A stretch of 64,000 nt of DNA from Flagellimonas sp. 389. GTDB lineage: Bacteria > Bacteroidota > Bacteroidia > Flavobacteriales > Flavobacteriaceae. Shown piece after piece: positions 54,524 to 63,844 of this stretch. Made by a program: the position numbers and the translations under genes. Every line of letters begins with the position of its first letter. The first letter of the stretch is position 1. The stretch lies in the NCBI RefSeq assembly GCF_018449435.1, contig NZ_JAHCMU010000008.1, positions 62,001-126,000 on the forward strand, given 5' to 3'. Below the pieces are notes generated by a model. It saw only the letters and a program-made list of their open reading frames with translations, was not told where the DNA came from and made no database searches.

Positions 54524-54570
54524 CAAAAGTACAAAAATTATGCTGATTAGCAGTATTTATAGTATTTTTG
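54524..54570. promoter_or_regulatory. Divergent -7 boxes for the GT5-like gene and panC
   Basis: Minus strand TACTTTTG (54531-54524) lies 36 nt before the GT5-like start, and plus strand TATTTTTG (54563-54570) lies 19 nt before panC. Both fit TAnnTTTG. Their upstream halves overlap, so the two promoters are back-to-back within about 50 bp. Confidence 0.6.
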
Positions 54571-54589
54571 CACGTTTTCGAACAGCTTT

Positions 54590-55438
54590 ATGCTTGTATT
54601 TCATAACAAAAAGGAGCTTCATCCTTACCTAAAAAAAGAGAGGGACGCCAAACATACCATTGGTTTGGTGCCTACAATGGGAGCATTGCATCAAGGGCAT
54701 ATTTCTCTTATACGTAGTGCCCTTGATCAGAATCATTTAGTTGTGGTAAGCATATTCGTAAATCCGACCCAATTCGATAAAAAGGATGATTTGGATAAAT
54801 ACCCTAGAAGCTTGGGCAAAGATTTAACCCTTTTAAAACAAGTTTCAGAAAGAATCATTGTTTTTGCTCCTTCTGTAAGTGATATTTATGGGAATCATGT
54901 AGTTTCGCAAACCTACCAATTTGATGGATTGGACAAAGTAATGGAAGGTGAATTTAGGGAAGGACATTTTGATGGAGTCGGCACTATTGTAGAGACGTTA
55001 CTAAGAACGGTTGCTCCCGATAAGGCATATTTTGGAGAAAAGGATTTTCAACAACTCCAAATCATTAGAAAAATGGTTAAATCAAAGGATTTACCATTTG
55101 AAATTATAGGTTGCCCAATAGAACGTGAACCTCATGGATTGGCAATGAGTTCACGTAATGAGAGACTCTCCCCTAAAGTAAGAACCGAAGCTAAATTCAT
55201 ATACGAAACGCTGTTGACTGCCAAAACAAAATTTGGCACGGAAAGTGCACATAGTATTTCAGAATGGGTCAAGCTTCAGTTCGAAAAAAATATCCTGCTA
55301 GATTTAGAGTATTTTCAAATTGCGGATGAGGACACATTGACACCCATACTAAAGGTACAAGCTGGAAGAAAATATAGGGCGTTCATTGCCGTTTATGCAA
55401 ATGACGTTCGTTTAATAGACAATCTAAAATTGAATTAA
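54590..55438 (+). CDS. panC: Pantothenate synthetase
   Basis: A 282-residue ATP-dependent ligase joining pantoate and beta-alanine. The HIGH-like motif supplies His34 and His37 (PTMGALHQGHISLI), and VSIFVNPTQF, EGEFREGHFDGVGTIV, FGEKDFQQL and MSSRNERLSP are the family signatures. It is followed 13 bp later by panD, which makes its beta-alanine substrate. Confidence 0.98.
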   Translation: MLVFHNKKELHPYLKKERDAKHTIGLVPTMGALHQGHISLIRSALDQNHLVVVSIFVNPTQFDKKDDLDKYPRSLGKDLTLLKQVSERIIVFAPSVSDIYGNHVVSQTYQFDGLDKVMEGEFREGHFDGVGTIVETLLRTVAPDKAYFGEKDFQQLQIIRKMVKSKDLPFEIIGCPIEREPHGLAMSSRNERLSPKVRTEAKFIYETLLTAKTKFGTESAHSISEWVKLQFEKNILLDLEYFQIADEDTLTPILKVQAGRKYRAFIAVYANDVRLIDNLKLN

Positions 55439-55451
55439 TTAATTTTGCACC

Positions 55452-55802
55452 ATGCAAATAGAAGTTGTAAAATCCAAAGTCCACAGGGTAAAGGTTACAG
55501 GCGCCGATTTAAATTACATTGGCAGCATTACCATTGATGAAGACTTAATGGATGCCGCTAATATTATTAGGGGCGAAAAGGTTCAAATTGTCAACAATAA
55601 CAATGGTGAGCGATTGGAAACTTATGCAATACCCGGACCCAGAGGTTCCGGAGAACTAACACTTAACGGAGCTGCTGCCCGCAAAGTAGCCGTTGGCGAT
55701 GTCCTTATATTGATAACCTACGCAACAATGGATATTGAAGAGGCAAAATCCTTTAATCCCGCTTTGGTTTTTCCTAATGAAGAAACCAATCTCCTAAATT
55801 AG
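55452..55802 (+). CDS. panD: Aspartate 1-decarboxylase
   Basis: A 116-residue proenzyme that makes beta-alanine for pantothenate. The self-cleavage site is Gly24-Ser25 (NYIGSITID), yielding the pyruvoyl group. Downstream are the conserved [27 protein letters not shown] and [10 protein letters not shown]. Length and motif positions are standard. It lies between panC and the membrane protein gene, with 2 bp to the latter's start. Confidence 0.98.
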   Translation: MQIEVVKSKVHRVKVTGADLNYIGSITIDEDLMDAANIIRGEKVQIVNNNNGERLETYAIPGPRGSGELTLNGAAARKVAVGDVLILITYATMDIEEAKSFNPALVFPNEETNLLN

Positions 55803-55804
55803 TT

Positions 55805-56767
55805 TTGAGTCCGTCCCTCAAAAAAATTCTTAAAGTAGCTGTTCCAATACTTATTGGAGCTGGCTTGGTTTTTTATTCTTATACATCGACCTCAGCAGAG
55901 GATAGGACAAAGATTCTCGCGTCTATTCAAAATGCTGACTTAACATGGGTCTTTTTATCAATATTCATTGGTATACTAAGCCATATCTCAAGAGCCGTTC
56001 GTTGGAATTATCTCTTGTATCCTCTTGGATATAAGCCACGGCTCATCAATAATGTCCTAATAATACTTACAAGCTATTTCGCGAACACACTAGTTCTTAG
56101 GTCTGGGGAATTTCTAAGGGCCACGGCATTGACCACATACGAGAACGTTCCCTTTGAGAAAGGTTTTGGCACCATTGTCACAGAACGTATCATAGATGTC
56201 ATTATGCTCATGTTAATTATCCTAACCGCTCTGCTTTTTCAAACCGATGTAATTTTGGGAATCCTTGAAGAAAAAGGGATAGGTCTAGTAGGCTCGTTAG
56301 TCCTCTTACTTGCAGGTATTTTAGGTCTTTTAATCGCTATCCGCATCATTAGAAAGTCGACTTCTACCTTCGCAATAAAGGTCAAAACGTTTCTTAACGG
56401 TCTTTTAGAGGGTGTTTTGAGCATTTTTAAAATGAAGAACAAGTGGGCTTTTATTCTTCACACACTTTTTATTTGGGCTTGCTATATCGCCATGTTCTGG
56501 GTCATTAAATTCACGGTTCCCGAAACTACCGATCTTCCCTTAGGCGCCTTCTTGGTAGCATTTGTAGCCGGTGCTTTTGCAATGGCCGCAACCAATGGTG
56601 GTCTGGGGCTTTTCCCCATTGTAGTCACTGCTGCCTTGTCCGTATATGGTGTAAGTAAAACTTCTGGTGACGCATATGGTTGGATCATGTGGACTGCACA
56701 AACTTTAATGGTGGTCGTTTTTGGCACAATATCCTTTATCATATTACCGTTAATAAATAGAAAATAG
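55805..56767 (+). CDS. UPF0104/LPG-synthase-type membrane protein
   Basis: A 320-residue membrane protein with about seven to eight helices, starting at TTG 55805 because no ATG precedes the first helix. It carries the family's ISRAVRWNYLLYPLGYKPR, RSGEFLRATALTTYENVPFE, GTIVTERIIDVIMLM and TNGGLGLFPIV signatures (the flippase domain of MprF-like lysylphosphatidylglycerol synthases, without the synthase domain). It probably moves or modifies lipids, function not proven. It directly follows panD and is likely co-transcribed. Confidence 0.85.
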   Translation: MSPSLKKILKVAVPILIGAGLVFYSYTSTSAEDRTKILASIQNADLTWVFLSIFIGILSHISRAVRWNYLLYPLGYKPRLINNVLIILTSYFANTLVLRSGEFLRATALTTYENVPFEKGFGTIVTERIIDVIMLMLIILTALLFQTDVILGILEEKGIGLVGSLVLLLAGILGLLIAIRIIRKSTSTFAIKVKTFLNGLLEGVLSIFKMKNKWAFILHTLFIWACYIAMFWVIKFTVPETTDLPLGAFLVAFVAGAFAMAATNGGLGLFPIVVTAALSVYGVSKTSGDAYGWIMWTAQTLMVVVFGTISFIILPLINRK

Positions 56768-56799
56768 GTAGACCCCGACCGCCTAAAAACTTAACCGTG

Positions 56800-57942
56800 A
56801 TGAAAAAATGTCTATTTGTACTAATAGGCCTACTATGCACCAATCTTGGCGCGCAGGTAAAAAAAGAGATTTTCGAATCCTTTAAACTGCAGGAAAGAAG
56901 AAACGTTTCCTACTATTTCCCAGAAGACTATTCCGAAGAAAAAAAATATCCCTTGATTTTGGTATTGGATGCCGAATATCTTTTTGACCAAGTTGTGGCC
57001 ATCTCTAAGTTCAACAGTCAATTTCAAGGAATGCCGCAAACCATAATCATTGGCATAGACCAATTGGAAGATGAGCTACGTTGGGAAGATTGTGCTTTTG
57101 ATGAACAAACAGGTCTGCCAACTGAAAAAGGAAAACTCTTTTTCGAATTTTTGGGCATGGAAATCATACCTTCTATTGATACAAAATACAGTACTGCACC
57201 TTTCAAAATGGTCATAGGATACGATATCACTGCGAATTTCATGAACTATTGGTTGTTTAAAGACCATTCATTGTTCAACTCGTATATAAGTATCTCACCG
57301 CTTTTGGCTCCAGAAATGGAAAGCAGAATCCCAGAGCGTTTGGCCACAATGGACAAACACATCTTTTATAATCTTATAACAGCAGGTAACAGGGATAAAA
57401 TCACCAATAACATTTTACAGCTGGACAGAGGTATTAAAAGTTTGGAAAAAGAAAATATCCACTATTATTCTGATGAATATCCCAATGCAAGCGAACTTTC
57501 GGTCATTACCTACGGATTGGGAAAAGCATGGGAAAGAACGTTCCAAATGTTCAAACCTATCAGTCCAAAAGAATATAAAACCGAAATACTGGTTTCCAAT
57601 GATCCGGTCATTAACTATCTTGAGGATAGATATAACATGATCGAAGAGCTCTTTGGTTTTGAAAAACCTATGGAACTCAATGATATTATGGCTATTTATG
57701 CTGCAAGCTTGAAAAAAGAAGATTTTGAATCGTTAAAGCCCTTGTCGGATATATGTAAAAAACTATTCCCCGATACCATGCTAGGTTTTTATTTTGAAGG
57801 AGAGTATTTTGAACAACTAGGGGAACCAAAAAAGGCTTTCAAAGCATTTGAAAAAGCTTTTCAGATGGAAGAGATAGACTTTTTAACGAAGGATATGGCC
57901 CTTGAAAAAATAGATGCCCTTAAGGCCGACTTTGGATATTAA
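56800..57942 (+). CDS. Exported esterase-D-like protein with a degenerate nucleophile site
   Basis: A 380-residue exported protein (signal about 1-19) with an alpha/beta hydrolase domain of the esterase D/enterochelin esterase type (about 20-270: RRNVSYYFPEDYSEEKKYPL, IIIGIDQLEDELRWEDCAFD) and a C-terminal TPR-like helical part (about 310-375). The nucleophile elbow, normally GxSxGG, reads VIGYDITANF, so Ser is replaced by Asp142 and serine hydrolysis is unlikely. I chose ATG 56800, one codon after a GTG. It may be a binding or non-catalytic protein. Confidence 0.8.
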   Translation: MKKCLFVLIGLLCTNLGAQVKKEIFESFKLQERRNVSYYFPEDYSEEKKYPLILVLDAEYLFDQVVAISKFNSQFQGMPQTIIIGIDQLEDELRWEDCAFDEQTGLPTEKGKLFFEFLGMEIIPSIDTKYSTAPFKMVIGYDITANFMNYWLFKDHSLFNSYISISPLLAPEMESRIPERLATMDKHIFYNLITAGNRDKITNNILQLDRGIKSLEKENIHYYSDEYPNASELSVITYGLGKAWERTFQMFKPISPKEYKTEILVSNDPVINYLEDRYNMIEELFGFEKPMELNDIMAIYAASLKKEDFESLKPLSDICKKLFPDTMLGFYFEGEYFEQLGEPKKAFKAFEKAFQMEEIDFLTKDMALEKIDALKADFGY

Positions 57943-58200
57943 ACCCCGATTTATTGGATTGTTGGATAGGTTAGATTTTTAGATATATGGTTTTGGTTTG
58001 ATTATTCCATGTCATACTGAGCTTGTCGAAGGATTCTTTGTTTGATGTTTCGATTCTTCGATTACCTGTTTTTTGGATAGCAAGTGAATATAAAACTTTA
58101 GGTTGAGCGACCTAACAATCCAAAGCTCCAAAAATCGAATAATCCATGAGTCTAAAAATCTATCAAAACCAGTATCTTTAGCCAAAACCAAGACCGGCTC
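57943..58200. repeat. Repeat-containing intergenic region before radA
   Basis: 258 bp without a convincing gene. It contains CTGAGCTTGTCGAAGG (about 58017-58032), a relative of the ERSR repeat core and a widespread bacterial dispersed repeat. An inverted pair AGATTTTTAGA (57973-57983) and TCTAAAAATCT (58151-58161) lies about 170 bp apart with further partial matches outside each arm. A hairpin TTAGGT / ACCTAA lies at 58098-58115. It looks like a degenerate palindromic element. Confidence 0.6.
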
Positions 58201-59562
58201 ATGGCTAAGACCAAAACAACTTTTTTCTGTCAAAACTGTGGTGCGCAATATCCCAAATGGGTAGGACAATGTTCATCTTGCAAACAGTGGAATACCATTG
58301 TTGAAGAGGTCATTCAAAAAGAGGACAAGAAAAGCTGGAGAAGCGAATCCAACACAATAAAAAAAATTGCTACTCCTTTGCGTGTCGCAGAAATCAACAA
58401 CGAAAAAGAAATTCGATTAGATGCCCAGGATAAAGAGTTCAACAGGGTACTTGGTGGAGGTATTGTACCTGGTTCATTGATTCTTTTGGGAGGGGAACCC
58501 GGTATTGGTAAGAGTACGCTGCTTTTGCAAATAGCTTTGAAGCTCGCCTACAAGACACTGTATGTTTCTGGTGAAGAAAGCCAAAAGCAAATAAAAATGC
58601 GAGCTGACCGCATTCATCCGAATAGCGAAACTTGCTATATCCTCACCGAAACCAAGACACAAAATATTTTTCAACAAATTGGTACTTTGGAACCAGATTT
58701 GGTCGTCATCGATTCCATTCAAACCCTTCATACCGATTATATTGAATCCGCCGCAGGTAGTATCTCACAGATACGCGAGTGTACGGCAGAACTAATAAAA
58801 TTTGCAAAAGAAAGTAGTACGCCCGTTATTCTAGTGGGGCATATCACCAAAGATGGCAACATTGCAGGACCTAAAATTTTGGAGCATATGGTAGATACTG
58901 TTCTTCAGTTTGAAGGCGACCGTAACTATGTATACCGAATTCTTCGCTCCCTTAAAAATCGATTTGGCTCTACGGCAGAATTGGGAATCTATGAAATGCA
59001 GGGAAGTGGTTTGCGTGAAGTAAACAACCCATCCGAAGTATTGATTTCAAAAAATGAAGAAGACCTTAGCGGAACAGCGATAGCCGCAACGGTAGAAGGC
59101 ATGCGACCCCTGCTTATCGAAATACAGGCCTTGGTCAGCACGGCAGTTTACGGAACCCCGCAACGTTCTGCAACCGGATTCAATGCCAAACGACTGAACA
59201 TGCTTTTAGCCGTCTTGGAAAAAAGAGCAGGTTTCAAATTAGGGGCAAAAGATGTATTCCTAAACATTACCGGCGGAATCTCCGTAGATGATCCCGCAAT
59301 CGACTTGGCCGTATTGTCCGCAATTTTATCCAGCAATGCGGATATTCCCATTGAAAAAGGAACCTGTTTTGCTGCGGAGGTAGGTCTAGCAGGGGAAATA
59401 CGTCCCGTACAACGTGTTGACCAACGCATCTTAGAAGCAGAAAAATTGGGGTTTTCCACAATCTATGTTTCCAAAAGCAACAAAATCGGGATTAAAAACA
59501 CAACCATACGTTTACGACTGGTCTCTAAAATTGAAGATGTCGTGAATACACTGTTTATCTAA
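58201..59562 (+). CDS. radA: DNA repair protein RadA
   Basis: A 453-residue RecA-like helicase that promotes branch migration in recombination and repair. The zinc finger is Cys10, Cys13, Cys24 and Cys27, the Walker A is GGEPGIGKST (97-106), the Walker B region is LVVIDSIQTL, the RadA-specific KNRFGS motif follows, and the C-terminal Lon-protease-like domain includes LNITGGISVDDPAIDLAVL. Length is normal. The start at ATG 58201 places the zinc finger at the N-terminus as expected. Confidence 0.97.
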   Translation: MAKTKTTFFCQNCGAQYPKWVGQCSSCKQWNTIVEEVIQKEDKKSWRSESNTIKKIATPLRVAEINNEKEIRLDAQDKEFNRVLGGGIVPGSLILLGGEPGIGKSTLLLQIALKLAYKTLYVSGEESQKQIKMRADRIHPNSETCYILTETKTQNIFQQIGTLEPDLVVIDSIQTLHTDYIESAAGSISQIRECTAELIKFAKESSTPVILVGHITKDGNIAGPKILEHMVDTVLQFEGDRNYVYRILRSLKNRFGSTAELGIYEMQGSGLREVNNPSEVLISKNEEDLSGTAIAATVEGMRPLLIEIQALVSTAVYGTPQRSATGFNAKRLNMLLAVLEKRAGFKLGAKDVFLNITGGISVDDPAIDLAVLSAILSSNADIPIEKGTCFAAEVGLAGEIRPVQRVDQRILEAEKLGFSTIYVSKSNKIGIKNTTIRLRLVSKIEDVVNTLFI

Positions 59563-59564
59563 TT

Positions 59565-60605
59565 TTATGGAGCAGGGTTGGGGATTTCGTTATGGATATC
59601 CTCGATTCCCTTCAAAACCTCATCGGAAAGTTCCACATCTATACTTTCAATGTTTTCCTTTAATTGCTCCATAGTGGTCGCCCCAATGATATTACTGGTC
59701 AAAAAAGGTCGTGTATTAACAAAGGCCAACGCCATTTGTGCCAAGCTCAAACCGTGTTCCTGCGCCAATTGATTGTACTTTTCAGTAGCTTGTGTAGCAG
59801 TATCGCTGCTATATCTTGTGTAATTGGGAAAAAGGGTAATCCGGGCCTTTCTAGGTTTGATCTCGCCAAGATACTTTCCACTTAAAACCCCAAAAGCCAT
59901 GGGGGAATACGCCAATAGTCCTATATGCTCACGTATTGAAATCTCAGAAAGTCCAACCTCAAAAATTCGGTTCAACAAGTTATACGAGTTTTGAATGGTC
60001 AACATTCTGGGCAGACTTCTATGAACTTTGCTCTCTTCCAAAAAACGCATGGTTCCCCAAGGCGTTTCGTTAGAAATTCCAATATGTCTTATTTTCCCTT
60101 CGGATACCAAATCCCGCAATGTTTCCAAAACTTGGTGAATGTTATCTTCCCATGGATCTATGGCGTGGGCATTGTATCCTCGTTGTCCAAAAATATTCAC
60201 GTTTCGTTCTGGCCAGTGCAACTGATACAAATCAATATAGTCCGTTTGCAAACGTTGTAAACTGCCTTCAACCGCCTTTATAATGGAATCTTTGCTAAAA
60301 CCAGTTGTCCTAATAAACTTGGTATAGTCTCCCCTCCCGGCAATTTTAGAGGCAAGAACGACTTTATCACGGTTACCCGTTTTTTTGAACCAGTTTCCTA
60401 TAATCTCTTCAGTGACCGCATAAAGCTCTTTTTTGGCCGGTATCGGGTACAATTCTGCCGTATCAAAAAAATTGACTCCTTGTTCCAAAGCGTAATCCAT
60501 TTGTTCGTGACCTTCTTCCTCAGAGTTCTGCCGTCCCCAGGTCATCGTCCCCAAACAAATTTTGCTCACTTTAATATCAGTGTGTGGGAGTCTGGTGTAT
60601 TTCAT
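59565..60605 (-). CDS. Aldo/keto reductase, Tas-like
   Basis: A 346-residue NADPH-dependent oxidoreductase with a TIM barrel. The catalytic tetrad is Asp48, Tyr53, Lys87 and His130 (NFFDTAELY, VLASKIAG, YQLHWPER). Motifs match the Tas/YghZ group, including the long insert NVNIFGQRGYNAHAIDPWED and LLAYSPMAFGVLSGKYL. The substrate is unknown. It converges with radA, leaving 2 bp between stops, and is preceded by the xth gene with a 62-bp gap. Confidence 0.92.
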   Translation of the reverse strand: MKYTRLPHTDIKVSKICLGTMTWGRQNSEEEGHEQMDYALEQGVNFFDTAELYPIPAKKELYAVTEEIIGNWFKKTGNRDKVVLASKIAGRGDYTKFIRTTGFSKDSIIKAVEGSLQRLQTDYIDLYQLHWPERNVNIFGQRGYNAHAIDPWEDNIHQVLETLRDLVSEGKIRHIGISNETPWGTMRFLEESKVHRSLPRMLTIQNSYNLLNRIFEVGLSEISIREHIGLLAYSPMAFGVLSGKYLGEIKPRKARITLFPNYTRYSSDTATQATEKYNQLAQEHGLSLAQMALAFVNTRPFLTSNIIGATTMEQLKENIESIDVELSDEVLKGIEDIHNEIPNPAP

Positions 60606-60667
60606 TTAGCTATCTTTTTTAGATTGGCAAAATTACTCAATACTTACGTTTATACTTAATGCTATCG

Positions 60668-61432
60668 TTATTTTTCTACTTCCAAAAGAATGGGACAATG
60701 ATCGCTATGCTTTGCATCCGATAAAATAACAGACCGTTTCAATCTATCCTTTAACGTCTCGTTCACCATACCATAATCCAATCGCCAACCTTTGTTGTTG
60801 GCACGTGCATTAGCGCGATAACTCCACCATGTGTAATTGTGCGGTTCTTTGTTAAAATGTCTGAAACTGTCAATAAACCCGCTTTCAATAAAATTTCCGA
60901 TCCATTCCCGCTCTACGGGCAAAAATCCCGATACATTTTTATTTCGAACAGGATCATGGATGTCCATGGCTTCATGGCAAATGTTGTAATCCCCACAAAC
61001 AATTAAATTGGGGCGTTCTTTTCTGAGCACATCGGAATACTTCTGAAAATCTGCCATATAGGTCAACTTGTGTTCCAACCGTGCCATATTGGTTCCAGAA
61101 GGCAGGTACATGCTCATAACCGAAATATCTCCAAAGTCCGCTCTAATGTTTCTCCCCTCAAAATCCATGTAATCGATTCCCGTGCCATATTCCACATGGT
61201 CAGGTTGCTCCTTGCACAACAAGGCAACCCCACTGTATCCTTTCTTTTGCGCACTGAACCAATAATGGAACTTATATCCAGCGGCTTCGAAAACAGACAC
61301 ATCCACCTGCTCTTTTAGTGCCTTTATTTCTTGCAGACAGACCACATCTGGGTTTACAGTTTGCAACCATTCCATAAATCCTTTGTTAAGCGCTGCCCTA
61401 ATTCCGTTGACATTGTAGGATACTATCTTCAT
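60668..61432 (-). CDS. xth: Exodeoxyribonuclease III / AP endonuclease
   Basis: A 254-residue exonuclease III/ExoA-type enzyme that cuts DNA at abasic sites. It begins MKIVSYNVNGIRAALNKGF, then CLQEIKALKEQVD (catalytic Glu), GYSGVALLCK, CGDYNICHEAMD (catalytic Asp, Asn), RLDYGMVNE and SDHCPILLEV (catalytic Asp-His). I chose ATG 61432, two codons after a TTG. It is upstream of the aldo/keto reductase on the same strand. Confidence 0.96.
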   Translation of the reverse strand: MKIVSYNVNGIRAALNKGFMEWLQTVNPDVVCLQEIKALKEQVDVSVFEAAGYKFHYWFSAQKKGYSGVALLCKEQPDHVEYGTGIDYMDFEGRNIRADFGDISVMSMYLPSGTNMARLEHKLTYMADFQKYSDVLRKERPNLIVCGDYNICHEAMDIHDPVRNKNVSGFLPVEREWIGNFIESGFIDSFRHFNKEPHNYTWWSYRANARANNKGWRLDYGMVNETLKDRLKRSVILSDAKHSDHCPILLEVEK

Positions 61433-61561
61433 CTTCAAATTTTTGTTAAAAATAGCTATTGTGTTTCGCTATTTAAAATTCGACTTTTCAACGGACATGG
61501 TTTAAATTTGAAGTATGGAACGTTAATTGATTCCTACTATTGGACTTAAAAAACGAAAATC

Positions 61562-62077
61562 ATGAAAAAACTATTCTTCTTAGGCCTCTTTCTTTCTTGT
61601 TATTTCATGAATGCCCAGGCCTATCCAAGATTTAACAACGACCACGAAATAAAACTGAACGCCGGATTATTTTTAATCACTGGTGCTGTAGAAGGTTCTT
61701 ATGAATATTTTCTTGGTGAGGATACCAGTATTGGCGGTACAGTATACTTTAATAGCGATGCCACGGAATATAACGGAGACTTTGGAATTGGACCCAATTT
61801 TAGGGCGTATTTTGGCTACCAGCCCCGTAGCGGTTTTTTTGCCGAAGCTTTTGGTCTTTATTACACTGGGGAAGATGAAGTTGATGACCCAAATGCCTTT
61901 AGGGACAACACATACAGTACCTTAGCTTTGGGGTTGGGCCTAGGAAACAAATGGGCAACACGGAGCGAGAAATTTACCCTGGAAATCTTTGGCGGTTTTG
62001 GAAGGAACATTAATCCAGAGGATTTTCAGGACACCTTTATGTATCGAGGGGGGCTCTCCATTGGTTTTAGGTTTTAA
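61562..62077 (+). CDS. Small outer-membrane beta-barrel protein
   Basis: A 171-residue exported protein: signal peptide about 1-19 (MKKLFFLGLFLSCYFMNAQA), then alternating hydrophobic strands (EIKLNAGLFLITGAVEGSYE, DFGIGPNFRAYFGYQPRSGF, LALGLGLGNKW) and a terminal Phe (GGLSIGFRF), as in eight-stranded barrels. It resembles DUF3575-type proteins but I cannot assign a function. It is divergent from xth and precedes the isochorismatase-like gene by 22 bp. Confidence 0.75.
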   Translation: MKKLFFLGLFLSCYFMNAQAYPRFNNDHEIKLNAGLFLITGAVEGSYEYFLGEDTSIGGTVYFNSDATEYNGDFGIGPNFRAYFGYQPRSGFFAEAFGLYYTGEDEVDDPNAFRDNTYSTLALGLGLGNKWATRSEKFTLEIFGGFGRNINPEDFQDTFMYRGGLSIGFRF

Positions 62078-62099
62078 TCGCTAATTTTAATTTACATAA

Positions 62100-62654
62100 A
62101 TGACAGCACTTTTATTGATCGATATCCAACTCGGTTTACAGGAAACCGATTTCTACGGAGAAGAACGAAGCAATCCCGATGCAGAAAAAAACTGCAGCAG
62201 ATTGCTTGATGAATTCAGAAAGAGAAACTTGCCCTTGTTTCACGTTCAACACTGTTCCACAAATTCGGAATCACCCTTGCACCCCAATAAAGCAGGCAAT
62301 GCATTCAACCCATTGGTAGCACCAAAAGATGGTGAACCCGTTGTACAAAAAAATGTAAACAGCGCTTTTATAGGAACCGACCTGGAATCCCAGCTTAAGG
62401 CCAAAGGCATAACAGACTTGGTTATTGCAGGATTGACCACGGAGCATTGCATTTCCACCTCAACGCGAATGGCATCAAACCTCGGCTTTAACACCACATT
62501 GATTTCCGATGCCACGGCCTCGTTCAATAAAATTGGAATCGATGGAGAATCTATCTCCGCAAAGACCGTTCATCAAATTGCATTGGCCAACCTTAAAGAT
62601 GAATTTGCAACCATAAAAGATACCACGACACTCCTGCAAGAACTGGACAATTAG
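62100..62654 (+). CDS. Isochorismatase-family cysteine hydrolase
   Basis: A 184-residue hydrolase of the nicotinamidase/isochorismatase fold. The catalytic triad is Asp8 (LLIDIQLG), Lys84 (VVQKNVNSAF) and Cys117 (AGLTTEHCISTSTR, with the cis-peptide region before it). The substrate is not readable; ureides, nicotinamide-like amides and other small amides are possible. It follows the small barrel gene by 22 bp and precedes the exported Gfo/Idh/MocA gene by 40 bp, all on one strand. Confidence 0.9.
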   Translation: MTALLLIDIQLGLQETDFYGEERSNPDAEKNCSRLLDEFRKRNLPLFHVQHCSTNSESPLHPNKAGNAFNPLVAPKDGEPVVQKNVNSAFIGTDLESQLKAKGITDLVIAGLTTEHCISTSTRMASNLGFNTTLISDATASFNKIGIDGESISAKTVHQIALANLKDEFATIKDTTTLLQELDN

Positions 62655-62694
62655 TGTTATTTTTATTCTGTATTCCCGTCATTCAAACCTTTTT

Positions 62695-63801
62695 ATGTTT
62701 CGCTTAGCCCTAGTTTCCTTTGTATATCTCATCATGAATAGTTTCCCTGTAGTATCCCAAGAAAAACCACTTAGAATTGGTGTTGCTGGGCTCACCCACA
62801 CCCATGTGCATTGGATTTTGGGACGAAAGGATATTGGCGATATCGAACTGGTGGGCATTGCGGAGCCCAATCGGGACTTAGCGAAAAGGTATGCAGAACA
62901 ACATGGCTATTCCATGGATTTGGTGTACGATTCCCTCGAAGAAATGATCGCTGCCACCAAACCCGAAGCGGTGACGGCCTTTGGAACCATTTTCGACCAT
63001 TTAGAAGTAGTGGAAACCTGTGCCCCAAAAGGAATCCACGTGATGGTAGAAAAACCCTTGGCGGTCAGTTTGGCACATGCCAAAAAAATGAAGGCTTTGG
63101 CAGAAGAAAACAACATTCACCTACTAACCAATTATGAAACTACCTGGTACCCCACCAATCATAAGGCAAAAGCTTTATTGGAGCAGGGAAAGGTTGGGGA
63201 TGTAAGAAAGGTCATTGTTCGCGATGGACATCGTGGACCCTTAAAATTGGGCATCAACAGTGAATTTTTGGATTGGTTGCTGGACCCTGTGGAAAATGGT
63301 GGGGGCGCCCTTATGGATTTTGGATGCTACGGTGCCAATTTAATGACCTGGTTGAAAAATGGGGAAAAACCAAATACGGTAACCGCTGTTACCCAACAAC
63401 TGCAGCCCGAAAACAATCCGAACGTGGATGACGATGCCACCATTTTGCTGACCTATGATGATGCACAGGCTAGTATTGAAGCCTCTTGGAACTGGCCCAT
63501 CGGCAGGAAGGATATGGAAATTTACGGACTTACCGGAGCGCTTTATACCGATAACAGGAATCAACTGCGAATTCGCATCGCAGAGGGCTATGATGGCTTT
63601 TCCGAAGAAAAAATGGACCTACCGGAGCGGGATTATCCGCTGAACGACCCCTTTTCGCTATTGGCGGCCGTTGTAAAAGGAAAACATCAACTTTCCCCGT
63701 ACGATTTATCCGCTCTGGAAAACAATATGGTGGTCATGGAAATTTTGGATGCGGCCAGGGAAAGTGCCAAAAAAGGAAAGACCATCAAACTAAAAAAATA
63801 A
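62695..63801 (+). CDS. Exported Gfo/Idh/MocA-family oxidoreductase
   Basis: A 368-residue NAD(P)-binding oxidoreductase with an N-terminal signal peptide (MFRLALVSFVYLIMNSFPVV, then SQ). The Rossmann start is RIGVAGLTHTHVHW, where the usual GxGxxG is changed to GVAGLTHTH. The family EKP motif is 119-121 (VMVEKPLAV), and the central NGGGALMDFGCYGANLMTWL is the usual substrate-binding segment. An exported member may act on sugars or glycans in the periplasm with a retained cofactor. The TonB receptor gene that follows 43 bp later suggests a shared uptake function, by inference. Confidence 0.87.
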   Translation: MFRLALVSFVYLIMNSFPVVSQEKPLRIGVAGLTHTHVHWILGRKDIGDIELVGIAEPNRDLAKRYAEQHGYSMDLVYDSLEEMIAATKPEAVTAFGTIFDHLEVVETCAPKGIHVMVEKPLAVSLAHAKKMKALAEENNIHLLTNYETTWYPTNHKAKALLEQGKVGDVRKVIVRDGHRGPLKLGINSEFLDWLLDPVENGGGALMDFGCYGANLMTWLKNGEKPNTVTAVTQQLQPENNPNVDDDATILLTYDDAQASIEASWNWPIGRKDMEIYGLTGALYTDNRNQLRIRIAEGYDGFSEEKMDLPERDYPLNDPFSLLAAVVKGKHQLSPYDLSALENNMVVMEILDAARESAKKGKTIKLKK

Positions 63802-63844
63802 TACTACGCTTCTTCGATTGTTACGCATAATCCCAAATATCACT

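Noticed and set aside
58012-58269. 85-codon minus-strand frame across the radA start
   Set aside because: It overlaps the radA zinc finger and a dispersed repeat; the translated sequence has no recognisable feature.
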